Assembly: GCA_944739405.2 (NCBI GenBank) | Contig: OX123193.2 | Span: 14,062,519 to 14,126,518 of the forward strand | Direction: 5' to 3' | DNA from: Euclidia mi | Lineage: Eukaryota; Arthropoda; Insecta; Lepidoptera; Erebidae | Length of the DNA stretch: 64,000 bases | Part shown: piece by piece, positions 46,205-56,585 of the stretch | Layout: each line of letters begins with the position of its first letter | How positions within the stretch are numbered: the first letter of the stretch is position 1 | Translations under genes and position numbers: made by a program | Notes under the pieces: model-generated | The model's input: the letters and a program-made list of their open reading frames with translations, nothing else | Databases searched by the model: none | Told to the model about the DNA's origin: nothing

Positions 46205-46573
46205 TCGTTTTGCCGAAAAGATTTTGACAAAATTTCATTACCCAAACAAATTTTAGCAACGTTTTTTATACCATTGCAATATTTCGAATGATTTTAGTAC
46301 GCATATTTTTACTTGGCAAAATATTACCAAGTATGTCATTAGGGCATTTGGTCTTTTATCAAATGATTTATTACAGCAAACAATCTTCAGACAATAAACG
46401 TTTGGTGATATTAGTTTGTTTATGGAAGTAGTTAGAGTAGTTTAATTATTAAAAAAATGGTTGGGTTAGGTTAGGTTAGAACTGTGACCTCCTACGCACG
46501 AGCCGAAAAAATGTAATTATGCGAAATTTTTTTTGGGAAGTGAAAATTTGTCAAATTCCTTTCGGTCAAACAA
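46205..46573. mobile_element. MITE with about 30-bp TIRs, absent from the left copy
   Basis: Imperfect TIRs (about 46,207-46,240 and 46,540-46,573) share CCGAAA and TTTGACAAA blocks, and similarity continues inward through ACCCAAAC / CCCAAAAA. The interior contains GGGTTAGGTTAGGTTAG at about 46,455-46,471. The left repeat copy reads continuously through GTGCTGTTGACGATTATACC near 36,825, giving an empty site. Confidence 0.75.
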
Positions 46574-46860
46574 GGGAGACCGGCAACAGCACTAGCAGTA
46601 ATTGAAGATGATATCGGATAACAATTACCTACCGTGCGCTAATTTGATGACATAACAGAAACTGATTGTTATTGGCATGCCCGTAATTAATGCCGTATGC
46701 CGTGAGATTAAGTAATATGAAACAGTTGGATAGGATTAATATCTACAGTTATACGTTATCAGGTACGGGACAGGAGGTTCTTAGCACGGATAAGCAATTT
46801 GAGTACACACAGCTCAGAAAGCATAGGGTTATAAGAGCACCGCGTCATGATGGGTCATAA

Positions 46861-47047
46861 CGACTTCCTCCGTGGTCCAGTGGATAAAGTATGAGTCTGC
46901 TGATCGGGATTCGATGCCGGGTCGGGCAAACATGTTACTGAGTTTTATCGAATTCTTGGTAGCAGCAAGGCCAGCACGGAGTCAGAAAATATGCCTGAAC
47001 CTTTTGCCTTCCCCTTCAGGGATATAGGCGTGAGTAAATAAAAAAAT
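46861..47047 (+). mobile_element. SINE variant in the right repeat copy
   Basis: The plus-strand counterpart of 36,279-36,457, with head CTTCCTCCGTGGTCCAGTGG and the AGCAGCAAGGCCAGCACGG body block. The B-box region is degraded (GGGATTCGATGCC). Confidence 0.82.
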
Positions 47048-47765
47048 AAGATGTGCATGTGGCATGTGTACGTTTACACAGTTGAATCTCTGCTGCAACG
47101 CGCTGTACGCTCGCTTTTGCTGTAGTTTGCCCCGTCGAAGTGCGCTTTGCTGTATCGCGCCGTGCTTTGATAATGTGAAGAAATTATTGTAATACTTATT
47201 TATTCTTTATATTATCATAGCACGAACAATTAGAATGATACATTGTCAATCTTGCACTATATTTTCAGCGGTTGAACATAGTGGCATCGCATAAGTTAAC
47301 CGCAAACCAACACTGATAATCATAAATGTATAAAATAAGTGTTTATTCCGATTTTTTTAGAAGTATTCTTTTCAGAGGTAACATTATAATGTCAACACTA
47401 TTCCACGTCAACTCAGCTAAGTACAACATTTCAATCCTACTCATATCATATAGAAAATCGTATAATATACTCATGGATATTCAGAATCTCAAACAAAAAG
47501 TTCATGAAATTTCCTTTATGAACTTATTCATTACAAAGACAGACAGACATCCTAAGAGAATCATTCGTTTGTACAATTATGTATAGTCACGGTTCGAGCG
47601 TCTGATTGAGGCCCGATGAAATCGATTTAATTAATTTATTCTCCTAATGAGCTTACGACTGAACTATTTCCCATCGGCGGTTAAGTGAACTTCGAACAAA
47701 CATATGGATCGTCTATAAATCTTTAATTCTAGTGTTCGAATAATTAAATGATAGTGTTTTAATTT

Positions 47766-48400
47766 ATTTTTGTGGTTATTTAAAAAATGTCTACATAGAT
47801 TCATATGTCTCAATTTCTTTCTTCTTTTTAGGCCTTTAACTACCTACACATAAAACACATATCAGTTTGCACAGCACTAAGAAGTACGGATGGATAGTGA
47901 TACCTAATTTACGTACTTACTAAACACAAATTAATTACGATGACAAGTTCAATAATTTTAAGCACATAATAATTATTAAAATAATAAACACATGTATCTA
48001 AATAGCTGTACCTATTCCTTCGTAAGTCGACAGAAATAAGCTGTGGGTTCACGCAATCATAATAAACTACTAGAAGAAAGAACGAAGAACTTATTATTAG
48101 TTACATATTAGTCGTAGGTCCTACGACTTTTTTTTCATTTTCAATAACTAGAAAAAGCCGAATTTAGGTATTTACTTATTTCTGGCGAGTTAAACATGTT
48201 ATCAACGTAAGTATTCACAACAATCAATAAATCAAATCATTTTCTTCTGCTTACATCACAATTAATTTACACATTTCGCACTCGGGAGTACCTACAGCGC
48301 ATGTTTCTCGCGTTCTCGCGACTCCGTTTCTTCTTTGTACACAAATCTTATAATCACGATCCACTAATAATTCCCTATGGAGTTAGGTCAGGTTGCGGCC
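47766..48400. other. AT-rich spacer
   Basis: Nothing recognisable. It lies upstream of the THAP-like exon, and 48,280-48,560 becomes GC-richer, as a promoter or 5' UTR might. Confidence 0.45.
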
Positions 48401-48577
48401 TATCAATCCACTAGCGAACACATCAGTATTATAAGCACAGACATAGATCTACATAGATAACGCAAATGCATGCACTTCGCGTGTCTGAACCCCGACCAAG
48501 CGTCGAGGTTGGTCGCCGCTAACTTCAGTCCCCGCGCGTCCGTTGTTGCAGCCGAACGTCCGCAAAAAACTAAAAAA

Positions 48578-48657
48578 ATGCCTCGTTGCGTGATAATTAA
48601 CTGCAATAGCCCAAAAATTTCGAGCACCCAAAGGCAGGAACATATTTCCTATCACAG
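48578..48657 (+). CDS. Candidate first coding exon of a THAP-domain protein
   Basis: From ATG at 48,578 (AAAAAAATGC context) the frame reads MPRCVIINC at its start and ISYHR at its end, then meets a consensus splice donor CACAG|GTAAGT at 48,657/48,658. THAP zinc fingers begin MPxxC-x(2-4)-C and have an ISFHRFP-like segment about 25 residues in. In human THAP1 the first exon also ends at this point. The rest of the finger (W, C-x2-H, AVPTIF) would be in later exons, which I could not find in the window. THAP domains occur in host DNA-binding proteins and in P-element-type transposases, so either origin is possible. An in-frame upstream ATG near 48,470 exists but does not fit the family. Confidence 0.5.
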
Positions 48658-49059
48658 GTAAGTTATTTTAAAATTATATTATGCGTAAATTCATATTAAA
48701 ACTGTTATAAGTATTCCAAGCTGCGTGTCGTTCCAGAACATACCTAACTATAAATTACCGTTAAGTAAACTTTATTCACATTACGTTGCTTTGGACGTTT
48801 GATCTGACGTTGTGTGTTAGGAGATGATGAATATCGCACAAGCGATACTGTCGCGCATCGGTTCGGTACAGTTCGTACAGTAGGTATTAAAAAGTCAGCA
48901 CGCTTGGTTTCAATACAAATCGTGATAATTGCGTTATCTATGTAGATCTATATCTGTGATTGTAAGGATGCACGATTGTAGTTTTATTACGTGACACGGA
49001 CACAGAGTGACAGGAGCGTGATATACGACTGTCCCATTGACCTCATTTCTTAAGACTGA

Positions 49060-49190
49060 AGGTCAACTTGCGCCCGCGCCGCACCCCGCCACGCCCCGCT
49101 CCCTGCCTAATACAGTGGCGCCCTGCAGCGGAGGGAAGGCGCGCGCGCATGGCGGGGAGCGGGGAGGGCGGGAATCACAGTTCAATGACT
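49060..49190. other. GC- and CpG-rich island
   Basis: About 130 bp of very GC-rich sequence in AT-rich surroundings, with internally self-complementary blocks (CCCCGCTCCC and GGGAGCGGGG) and a GCGCGCGCG run. It lies about 0.4 kb downstream of the THAP-like exon, so it could be an intronic or regulatory CpG island, or an insertion. Confidence 0.5.
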
Positions 49191-49756
49191 AATGCCAGTG
49201 TGTGTATGTGTGACACGATCGCTCGTACTTCGCCAGTGTGCGGCAAAGTGATACTTCGTGTTCTTGTACTATTAAATTAATTAATATCTCAAGATTTTTT
49301 TGGCTTATATTGCAAATATTATTAGCTGGTTAGGTTTTATAAACGATAAGTAATAAGATGGTTTTCACTCCAAAACCAATAAAAAATCAGCGTGTATATC
49401 TTTATAGCAACCTCAACCTGAATAAGCTCCGTTCACATTGTGTAATACAATTTTATCAAATTAATTGTAAGTACCTAATCATCGAGTTTATCCCAGATAA
49501 TATTAAGCTTGTGAAATTTATTCCCTGCTGAGATTGCATAAAGTACTTCGACGAAATCTGAACTAACACAAATTTTGAAGTCTCAGATTGGGCTCAGAAT
49601 TAAATTATGAGCCTCCTTATCAGTTTGGGTGGCAATTTGCTTAAATATAAGCGAAAATATATCTGCATTGTTTTGATTATAAGATCAGACGATGTTCTTT
49701 GGAATATATAGTTTAAAGAACTTGAAGTATTGTTGAATAATCTTCAGATAAGTATC
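49191..49756. other. Spacer, no feature seen
   Basis: AT-rich DNA between the GC island and the diverged repeat copy; no recognisable element. Confidence 0.45.
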
Positions 49757-50430
49757 TTAAAATAAATGAGCAAGAGGTTTTAAAACACACAAATCATGAC
49801 TTGATTACTAAGTACTTAAACAAAAACAGCTTGTGGATAAAGCTTATATTCGTGTCGTGTTGGGATTGCACACATAACATTTGGTACGTGATAGTAGTGA
49901 CGGAATAACTTTACTATTTCAGATAATTATACTATTTTCCTAAACATATATTCGCCGTCGCTCGTAATGACAAGCATCATGACAGCTGACAGATCAAATT
50001 CAAAGATCAGATCGTTGTAGATGCACTTGTAGATCTTAGAGCACTCCAAGCTACCAATCAGCACTTACGCTTAGGACACAGCGCCAATGTACGCAGTGCT
50101 GTTTTACTTCTCGGGAATTGCTCTCCGGCATCAATATGATTACGTCTAGTATATAAGCTAGACTAACTGCCTACGATCGTAAAATATTTTAAAATAATCG
50201 AAGATAAAATAAAAGGCTCTTTTTTCTTATAATTCATCGCATTTCTTAATAAATCATTCCAGCTGCACTACAATACGTAGTCACTATATTTGCACACATC
50301 AGTAGTCACAACATAACAACGGGAAAATGTACGCCATCACTACAATTTGCGACCCATCGTCAGTTGACTTTGAATTAGATTCTCGTACAATGCTGGCACT
50401 CTCAAATAAAAAAAAAAATAAGTAGGCCAA
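49757..50430 (+). repeat. Diverged third copy of the fold-back family
   Basis: Matches the interior of units A and B (about 24,835-25,750), for example CAGCTTGTGGATAAAGCTTA, CCTAAACATATATTCGCCG and GTACAATGCTGGCACTCTCA, but with many substitutions and an internal deletion of about 270 bp. It ends abruptly at AAGTAGGCCA, where the LTR-element remnant begins. It shows that the family is older and more widespread than the A/B pair. Confidence 0.8.
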
Positions 50431-51331
50431 TTACGACGGCTGTAGCCGGAGGATGCAAAAAAATGCAAAATTTACTTAAGACAAATTTATTACTTAGAAA
50501 TTACAATTAATTATAATTAAATGGAAGTCGACAATCGATCGATGTTGGATCAAAAGTGATGGGTCTTCAAGGGGCCGCATGTCCGGTTTTCGATGCCTCA
50601 CGTTGTGCTGCGTCGGCGCCTCGTGTCCGTTGCCGTCACTAGGCTGCTATTGCGAAAGTATTTTGGGGCAACATGTATCAGGGGTTTCGGGGATAGGCAT
50701 GTATGTAACACCTCCCGCCGTAGATCAGCAACTATTTCGAAATCTTGATTGAGTGAGATAATGAAATATTGCTGTGGCCAACTTTTATATCGCTCGGGTG
50801 GCGCCAATTCCTGAACTTCAGCGTAGATACCAGTACTTGTAACGTCGTTCGGTTCAACTTCTCATGGGGATTGTTCTCGTCGCTTGCAATACATTAGTAC
50901 AATGGCAAATAGGTACACTTGCACCGGATAGTATTAGGTACATCGGGATTGTAGTATGGTAGAAACTGGATTCGATGTTGCTTTCGCTGAGTTGAACTGG
51001 TGTTTGTAGCGTTAACTTAGTGTTAATTTCATGTAGATTTTCCAATTTGCCGAATTGCGGCAAATTGCGGCGGAATTGATTCCAATTTCTCTAATAAATC
51101 ATAGCCAATTATACCATCGAAGTAATCGTGAAATTTTAAAATACAAAGTGTTATATCATTCGTCTCATGTAATTCCTCGAAGCATGGTAATGTAATAGTA
51201 TAATCGTTGCGAGTAGTAGCGTGAATATTAGTTACCTCGAAATGTTCGTAATTACATGGTATGTGTGATAAGTATCGGTCAACAATCTCTGGACTTATAA
51301 ATGATGAATTAGAACCTGTATCTATTAACAT
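50431..51331 (-). pseudogene. LTR-retrotransposon remnant with protease
   Basis: Minus-strand open segments (51,029-51,349 and 50,854-51,063) include MLIDTGSNSSFISPEIVDRY, an aspartic protease start similar to the errantivirus-like element at 8,150, with FDGIIGYDLLEKL further on. Downstream a purine-rich GGCGGGAGG precedes TGTTACATAC near 50,712, a candidate polypurine tract and 3' LTR start. The LTR would run to about 50,431-50,445. Most of pol is deleted. At about 51,331 it is fused to a Penelope fragment. Confidence 0.65.
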
Positions 51332-52637
51332 AATTGTTCCAATACGCATATTCTAATACCCTTTTGACAAGTGTGTATGACGTCAAATGAATGTCCGCTA
51401 TTTAGACTATGGCCCGTTTGAAGTAAATGCTCGGCAAAATGAGACTTTTCCGGCTGGTTGTTTCTAAACGCCGCTAAATGTTCTTATATCTTAGCTCAAA
51501 ACTTCGACCCATCTGTCCTATGTACTTATTTTGGCATTGGTCGCATGTTAAGCAATAAATACCGGATTTGTTGGTCTTGCATACTTTATCTTTACCATTG
51601 CAAAGAAATTTTATCGTTTTGTATGGTTTATAGGCTGATCTGATACCGTTCCTCCTCAGTATACGCGCCATACGGTCAGTTATACTTCCAAAATAGGTAA
51701 GAACAGTAGAATTATTTATAGGTTCTTTTATGGAGGGATATAAAAGTGACTTGGCCACTCTAAATTGCTTTCCTCGAATCATCTTGTCTATTAGGCGTTT
51801 ACAATACCCGTTGGATTGAGCTATATGATAAATAATATTTAATTCTTTATTGTATGATTCTACCTATATTCAGTAGTATGTACATTTAATAATCTATGTA
51901 TCATACTGTGGAATGCTGCCATTTTGTGTTGTGAGTAGTATCTGTATATGTAGGTTTACGATAAATTTCAAATGAGTGTGAGATACCCTCCCTTTTGATA
52001 GTCAAATCTAAGAAGTTTATTGAGCTGTTTTATTCCATCTCTAAATTGAACTTAATTTTGGGATGAATACTATTAATTCCTCTAAAAAAACAGTGAAGCT
52101 GACGTTCGGTGCCCTACCAAGCTAGCAAAATACCGTCCACGAATCTATAATAATACAAGATGTTCGGTACTTTCACCAAATGCTCGTGTTCATAGTTATT
52201 CATAAAGATATCCGCTAACAACGGACTAAGCGGTGAACCCATGGCCAAACTTTCCTTCTGTAAGTAGTACTCGTTGTTGAATTGAAAATAATTTTGTTTA
52301 CTGCATAGCTCGGTTAATTTCTCAAAATTTTCTTAATCTGTTCTGGGTGTACTCTTTTTCTTTCCAGCAGATTTTTAATAATAATTAGGCAATCTTTATA
52401 AAGGACGTTTGTAAATAAGCTTTCTATATCCAAAGATACGAGTTTTGTGTTTCTAGGTAAACAGATGTGTTTTATTGTGCTAATCTAATCATAACTATTT
52501 TTAAGGCTGTATTCTGCGGTGAATGACGTCTTCTCTTTAATCAATCCGTTTAAATATTTCGCTAATTTATAAGCTGGAGCGTTGACATATGAAACGACTG
52601 GACGGATGGGCACCTGATCTTTATGTATTTTTGATAA
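51331..52637 (-). pseudogene. Penelope-like element, minus-strand copy
   Basis: From 52,637 leftwards it encodes the RT core (GLSKIHKDQVPIRPVVSY, LALDIESLFTNV-type palm, EGLAMGSPLSPL, RFVDDILLAW) and, after a linker, MIRGKQFRVAKSLLYPS and the GIY-YIG region (GIYCLTCDQCQNKYIGQMGR). RT is disrupted by a TAG after NSYD, a TAG after LLAW and a frameshift, all shared with the plus-strand copy. The end is lost at about 51,331. Confidence 0.85.
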
Positions 52638-53792
52638 ACCAATGGATGCAGAACTAGCTATTACCCGAAATAAAAAAGATAATATACTCAAGAGTTTAGC
52701 TGCCCATCACTTAAAAACATACAAATCGACTAATTTAATTAACTGCGGATTAAAAATATATAAAACCATCCAAAATAAAATTCAACAAAACAATTTGGTG
52801 GTAAATAAAGCGGATAAAGGCAACACCGTAGTAATTATGTCCAGATCCCAGTATAATAGCAAAGTACAAGATGTAATACACACCGAAAATTTCCAGCGTC
52901 TGACCTACGATCCTACCAAAAGATTTCATGCAGAATTAAAACTCAGCATAAAGTCAAGTAAATACCTTTTTCCACAAGACTGCTATTTTGCGAAAAGTAT
53001 AATACCGATGAACCTTCAATGTCCGCTGGTGTATGGTTTATCAAAAATACATAAAGATCAGGTGCCCATCCGTCCAGTCGTTTCATATGTCAACGCTCCA
53101 GCTTATAAATTAGCGAAATATTTAAACGGATTGATTAAAGAGAAGACGTCATTCACCGCAGAATACAGCCTTAAAAATAGTTATGATTAGATTAGCAAAA
53201 TAAAACACATCTGTTTACCTAGAAACACAAAACTCGTAGCTTTAGATATAGAAAGCTTATTTACAAACGTCCTTTATAAAGATTGCCTAATTATTATTAA
53301 AAATCTGCTGGAAAGAAATAGAGTACACCCAGAACAGATTAAGAAAATTTTGAGAAATTAACCGAGCTATGCAGTAAACAAAATTATTTTCAATTCAACA
53401 ACGAGTACTACTTACAGAAGGAAGGTTTGGCCATGGGTTCACCGCTTAGTCCGTTGTTAGCGGATATCTTTATGAATAACTACGAACACGAGCATTTGGT
53501 GAAAGTACCGAACATCTTGTATTATTATAGATTCGTGGACGATATTTTGCTAGCTTGGTAGGGCACCGAACGTCAGCTTCACTGTTTTCTTAGAAGAATT
53601 AATAGTATACATCCCAAAATTAAGTTCAATTTAGAGATGGAACAAAACAGCTCAATAAACTTCTTAGATTTGACAATCAAAAGGGAGGGTACCTCACATT
53701 CATTTGAAATTTATCGTAAACCTACATATACAGTTACTACTCACAACACAAAACGGCAGCATTCCACAGTATGATACATAGATTATTAAATG
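52638..53792 (+). pseudogene. Penelope-like element, plus-strand copy, RT part
   Basis: Begins head to head with the minus-strand copy at about 52,638 and extends further N-terminal, with NKADKGNTVVIM, a segment characteristic of Penelope RTs. RT continues through GLSKIHKDQVPIRPVV, then TAG at about 53,188-53,190, the palm with LVALDIESLFTNVLY, a frameshift near 53,358, MGSPLSPLLADIF and FVDDILLAW followed by TAG. It is cut at 53,792 by a Tc1/mariner-type insertion and resumes at 59,787. Confidence 0.88.
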
Positions 53793-53794
53793 TA

Positions 53795-54165
53795 CAGTCA
53801 CGAGCATAAATATATTACTATGGGCAGATTAGCAAAAATTTCTGACCCAAGAATGAGTACAATAATATCTGCCTGCACGTACCCAGCAAATATCATCAGG
53901 CAGCATAATGAAGTGACATCAAAATTATGTGATGAAAATGTCGAAGCATAAATATGTGATGTGACAGGTGACAAAATGTTATGATCCTTTGTGGAGAGCA
54001 AATATATGTTTCGTTTTCTATTTCTGTGATTTGCATTGATTCCGCCCTAAAAGCATGTTATGATCCTTTGTGGAGAGCAAATATATTATGTTACGTTTTC
54101 TGTTTCTGTGATTTGCATTGATTCCGCCCTAAAAGCATAAAATATGTGACATCAACTAGGTGGCA
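53795..54165 (+). repeat. Left TIR with internal tandem duplication
   Basis: Matches the complement of the right TIR (59,483-59,784) with moderate divergence, but contains a tandem duplication: 53,977-54,055 (79 bp) and 54,056-54,137 (82 bp), both from TGTTATGATCCTTTGTGG to CCGCCCTAAAAGCA. The right TIR has one such unit. Confidence 0.85.
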
Positions 54166-54169
54166 ATAA

Positions 54170-54600
54170 TATCTGACATCCCAACTAGCGCAAAATTAAT
54201 GCGAAGCTTCTATGATTGGTCGAACCGCTTAGAATCTATCGAATGGATATCCGTTAGTTTATAGCTGTAGCCTCTTTTGCATTGTAGTAATATAGTAGCA
54301 CACACTTGCGAGCCTCGGAGTAACTCCTAAATGTCAAAGGTGTGACAACGTAGAAAATCATGGGTTCCAGCCTGAGTTGGCTCCTATTGTTGAACCATTG
54401 AACTCCACAGATTCTCAATGGGATTCAAATCAGGGCTCTCTGGAGGGAAATTAGTTAACTTTAAAGCCTCTCTTTGAATATTTAACTTTTAAACCACTCA
54501 CGAGTTATTCGAGAACTATGAATGGAATATATGCACCGGATAGTATCCATGTGTCATACATGGCTGTTGTTCGATGACGTAAATGATCAGTACTACGATA
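54170..54600 (-). pseudogene. Tc1/mariner transposase remnant
   Basis: On the minus strand, 54,396-54,442 encodes PESPDLNPIENLWSSM, the hallmark catalytic region of Tc1-like DDE transposases. A PVHIFHS segment upstream matches the usual H-x(n)-W block before it. Several stops interrupt the frame and the N-terminal half is not recognisable. This confirms the superfamily suggested by the TA target and CAGT ends. Confidence 0.8.
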
Positions 54601-55082
54601 AGATATTATTTGTGATAATATAATTATTTAAAGAGTAGCAATTAGCGGTATAAACTGTATTTAAGATTAACGGATCAATCTTGTCAAACGCTGCTTACGT
54701 CAACCACAACAAATAGTCCAAGATCCCAGGGCTCTCAGACCTTACTTATTTTTGTAAAATCAAAATCTATACAATTATGTAGTGTCAGAATCTGCTATGA
54801 GTTTACGCATACCTGCTAGCATGGATCGATGGCCAATTTTCAGCTATGAGGTGCTAAAGGTACGTAAAAATAGTACTAAGTTTTCTTTAATTATCAGTCT
54901 TGATTTGTATATTAATAGGGAAGGGAATTAATTCAATCATTTTTGCCAGACCAATAGAGGAGACGTCTAATATTCTGACAGACCTACTTAAAGACTCGCT
55001 ATTTGTATAAGCGTGAGCGTAATTTATAGATAGTTTTACAAAATTTGTCATATTTGTTAGAATATTTATCTAATGGGTCTTC

Positions 55083-55344
55083 GGAGAGCAGCGATAGCTG
55101 AGCGGAGAGACCGACAGACTGCTACGCAGACGGTCAATTATATTAATAAATTGTTAATTATCGCTTGCTAATTGGTGAAGAAAAACATCGTGAGGAAACC
55201 TGCATAACTGAGAGTTCTCCATAATGTTCTCGAAAGACATGTGAAGTCTGCCAACCCGCACTTGGCCAGCGTAGTTGCCTTACCCTTCTCATAGGGAGAA
55301 GAGGCCCATGCCCAGCAGTGGGAAAGTATAAAGGGCTGATGATG
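55083..55344 (+). mobile_element. SINE with RTE-like tail and 10-bp TSD
   Basis: The body has CATCGTGAGGAAACCTGCAT, GAGAGTTCTCCATAATGTTC, GAAGTCTGCCAACCCGCACT and CCCAGCAGTGGGAAAGT, ending in GGCTGATGATG. Flanks ATGGGTCTTC at 55,073-55,082 and 55,345-55,354 are a perfect target duplication. The head (AGCGATAGCTGAGCGG) looks tRNA-related. It is inserted in the Tc1/mariner element. Confidence 0.85.
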
Positions 55345-55354
55345 ATGGGTCTTC

Positions 55355-56060
55355 AGTAATAATGAAGTAAAACGTTCGCGCATTATTAGTATTAGGTATT
55401 ATAAGTATTTCTTTAGATATAATTGGAAAATTATGGCTTACACAGCAATCAATTTAGTAAAATATTCTTTTTTTTAGGTTTTGTGAGAAAAAACTATTTA
55501 TTTTTAATTCTCATTTTCATCAACGTTGATGTTTGATAAATCATCGTCAATCCAATGAAACCCAAAAAAAGCAATATAATAAATAAGATCTGGGGGCCTG
55601 AGATGTTACTATATAGGGGATCGGACTGTATTTAAAGTAAATTGCAAATTATCATTTATCAAAAAGCTTGTCTCAAAGCATATAAATATCCTTAAATTAT
55701 GATTATTATTTTGCTCTTACAGCAAATTTTATTTAAATAAAACCATCAAAAAGTACAGCAGTTCAGTATGTAAAAGCGCTAGTTTTGTATGTTATCAACA
55801 TACAAAACTAGCGTTTCGACAGATGACAAAAAGTGACTGATTTGACAAGGCAGTTCGATACCCTATTCCTAAACTACTACTCAGCGGCCGCAGATAGAAA
55901 AGATCTACCCACTAAAATGAATATTTTAATTTGGTCCTGATATTGGATAGGTCTAGACATAAATATAGTATAAAACAATAGCCCTATTTAAATAATGTAA
56001 AATACAATTTATTTCTTTAAGTATTTCTTATGAATTTTAATTTAAATTGTAGATAAAATA
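55355..56060. other. Tc1 interior / LINE 5' UTR, boundary unclear
   Basis: Non-coding. It contains a palindrome with perfect 17-bp arms (55,777-55,793 and 55,797-55,813). The 5' end of the LINE that begins coding at 56,061 must lie somewhere in this interval, but no target duplication could be matched to its 3' end. Confidence 0.45.
55777..55813. repeat. Palindrome with perfect 17-bp arms
   Basis: CGCTAGTTTTGTATGTT and its complement with a three-base loop. The outer GCGCTAG resembles the palindrome at 45,349-45,383. Confidence 0.7.
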
Positions 56061-56585
56061 ATGTCAGATATTATTGCTCATACGGCGAACCAAAACAAGA
56101 CTATTGCAGATATAGTGAAACAAGGAGAATGGAAGCGGGATGCACGGACTGACGAATGGACGAAGGTTCAGCGGCGTAGACACAGGAATCGTTTTGCTGT
56201 AAATAGGGGAAAAGCCGAGGTGGATACAAGTGTGAACTTTAAAGCAGCGGACATAAAGGTACCCATTTATATTTATAATGTGGCGAAGGATGTGTCGGCT
56301 AGTGACATCGTAAAATATGTGACAAGTAAGTCAAACATAAATATTAGTGTAGAAAAGACGATCATGAAAGTGGATAAGCAATATAGCTCATTCAAAATAT
56401 TTGTCCCCAAAGATAGGGTAGAATTATTTATGAAAGATGACTTTTGGCCTGTCGGTATATCATATAGACGGTTTATTAATTTTTCCTACAAAATAAACCT
56501 GGAAGTGGAAACACCATACGGTCTAATGACACCGCTATCATTAACTCATAATGACTATCACAACAATTACAACATTCAATTGTAA
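56061..56585 (+). CDS. LINE ORF1 (RNA-binding type)
   Basis: An intact 174-codon frame starting ATG at 56,061. A basic region (VQRRRHRNRF) is followed by an RRM-like segment (PIYIYNVAKDVSASDIVKYV ... YSSFKIFVPKDRVELFM) and DDFWPVGISYRRFI, an arrangement seen in ORF1 proteins of CR1/L2-like LINEs. It would coat LINE RNA. It overlaps ORF2 by 35 nt in a different frame, implying reinitiation or frameshifting for ORF2. Confidence 0.7.
   Translation: MSDIIAHTANQNKTIADIVKQGEWKRDARTDEWTKVQRRRHRNRFAVNRGKAEVDTSVNFKAADIKVPIYIYNVAKDVSASDIVKYVTSKSNINISVEKTIMKVDKQYSSFKIFVPKDRVELFMKDDFWPVGISYRRFINFSYKINLEVETPYGLMTPLSLTHNDYHNNYNIQL

Larger units (their letters stand above)
45347..47765 (-). repeat. Interspersed non-coding repeat, right inverted copy
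   Basis: The inverted counterpart of 35,272-37,919. It begins with a palindrome (45,349-45,383), then runs through GTATCAAATAAAACGTATTC, GGATCTTTCTATATACGTAA and GTTGGATAGGATTAAT blocks shared with the left copy, to TCTAGTGTTCGAATAATTAA near 47,745. It carries a private TIR MITE (46,205-46,573) and the shared SINE (46,861-47,047). The two copies look like independent old insertions of one element family and less like a recent inverted duplication. Confidence 0.78.

Noticed and set aside
46455..46471. Telomere or chromosome end suggested by TTAGG repeats
   Set aside because: Only about three units, lying inside a TIR-bounded element and flanked by paralogous unique sequence.
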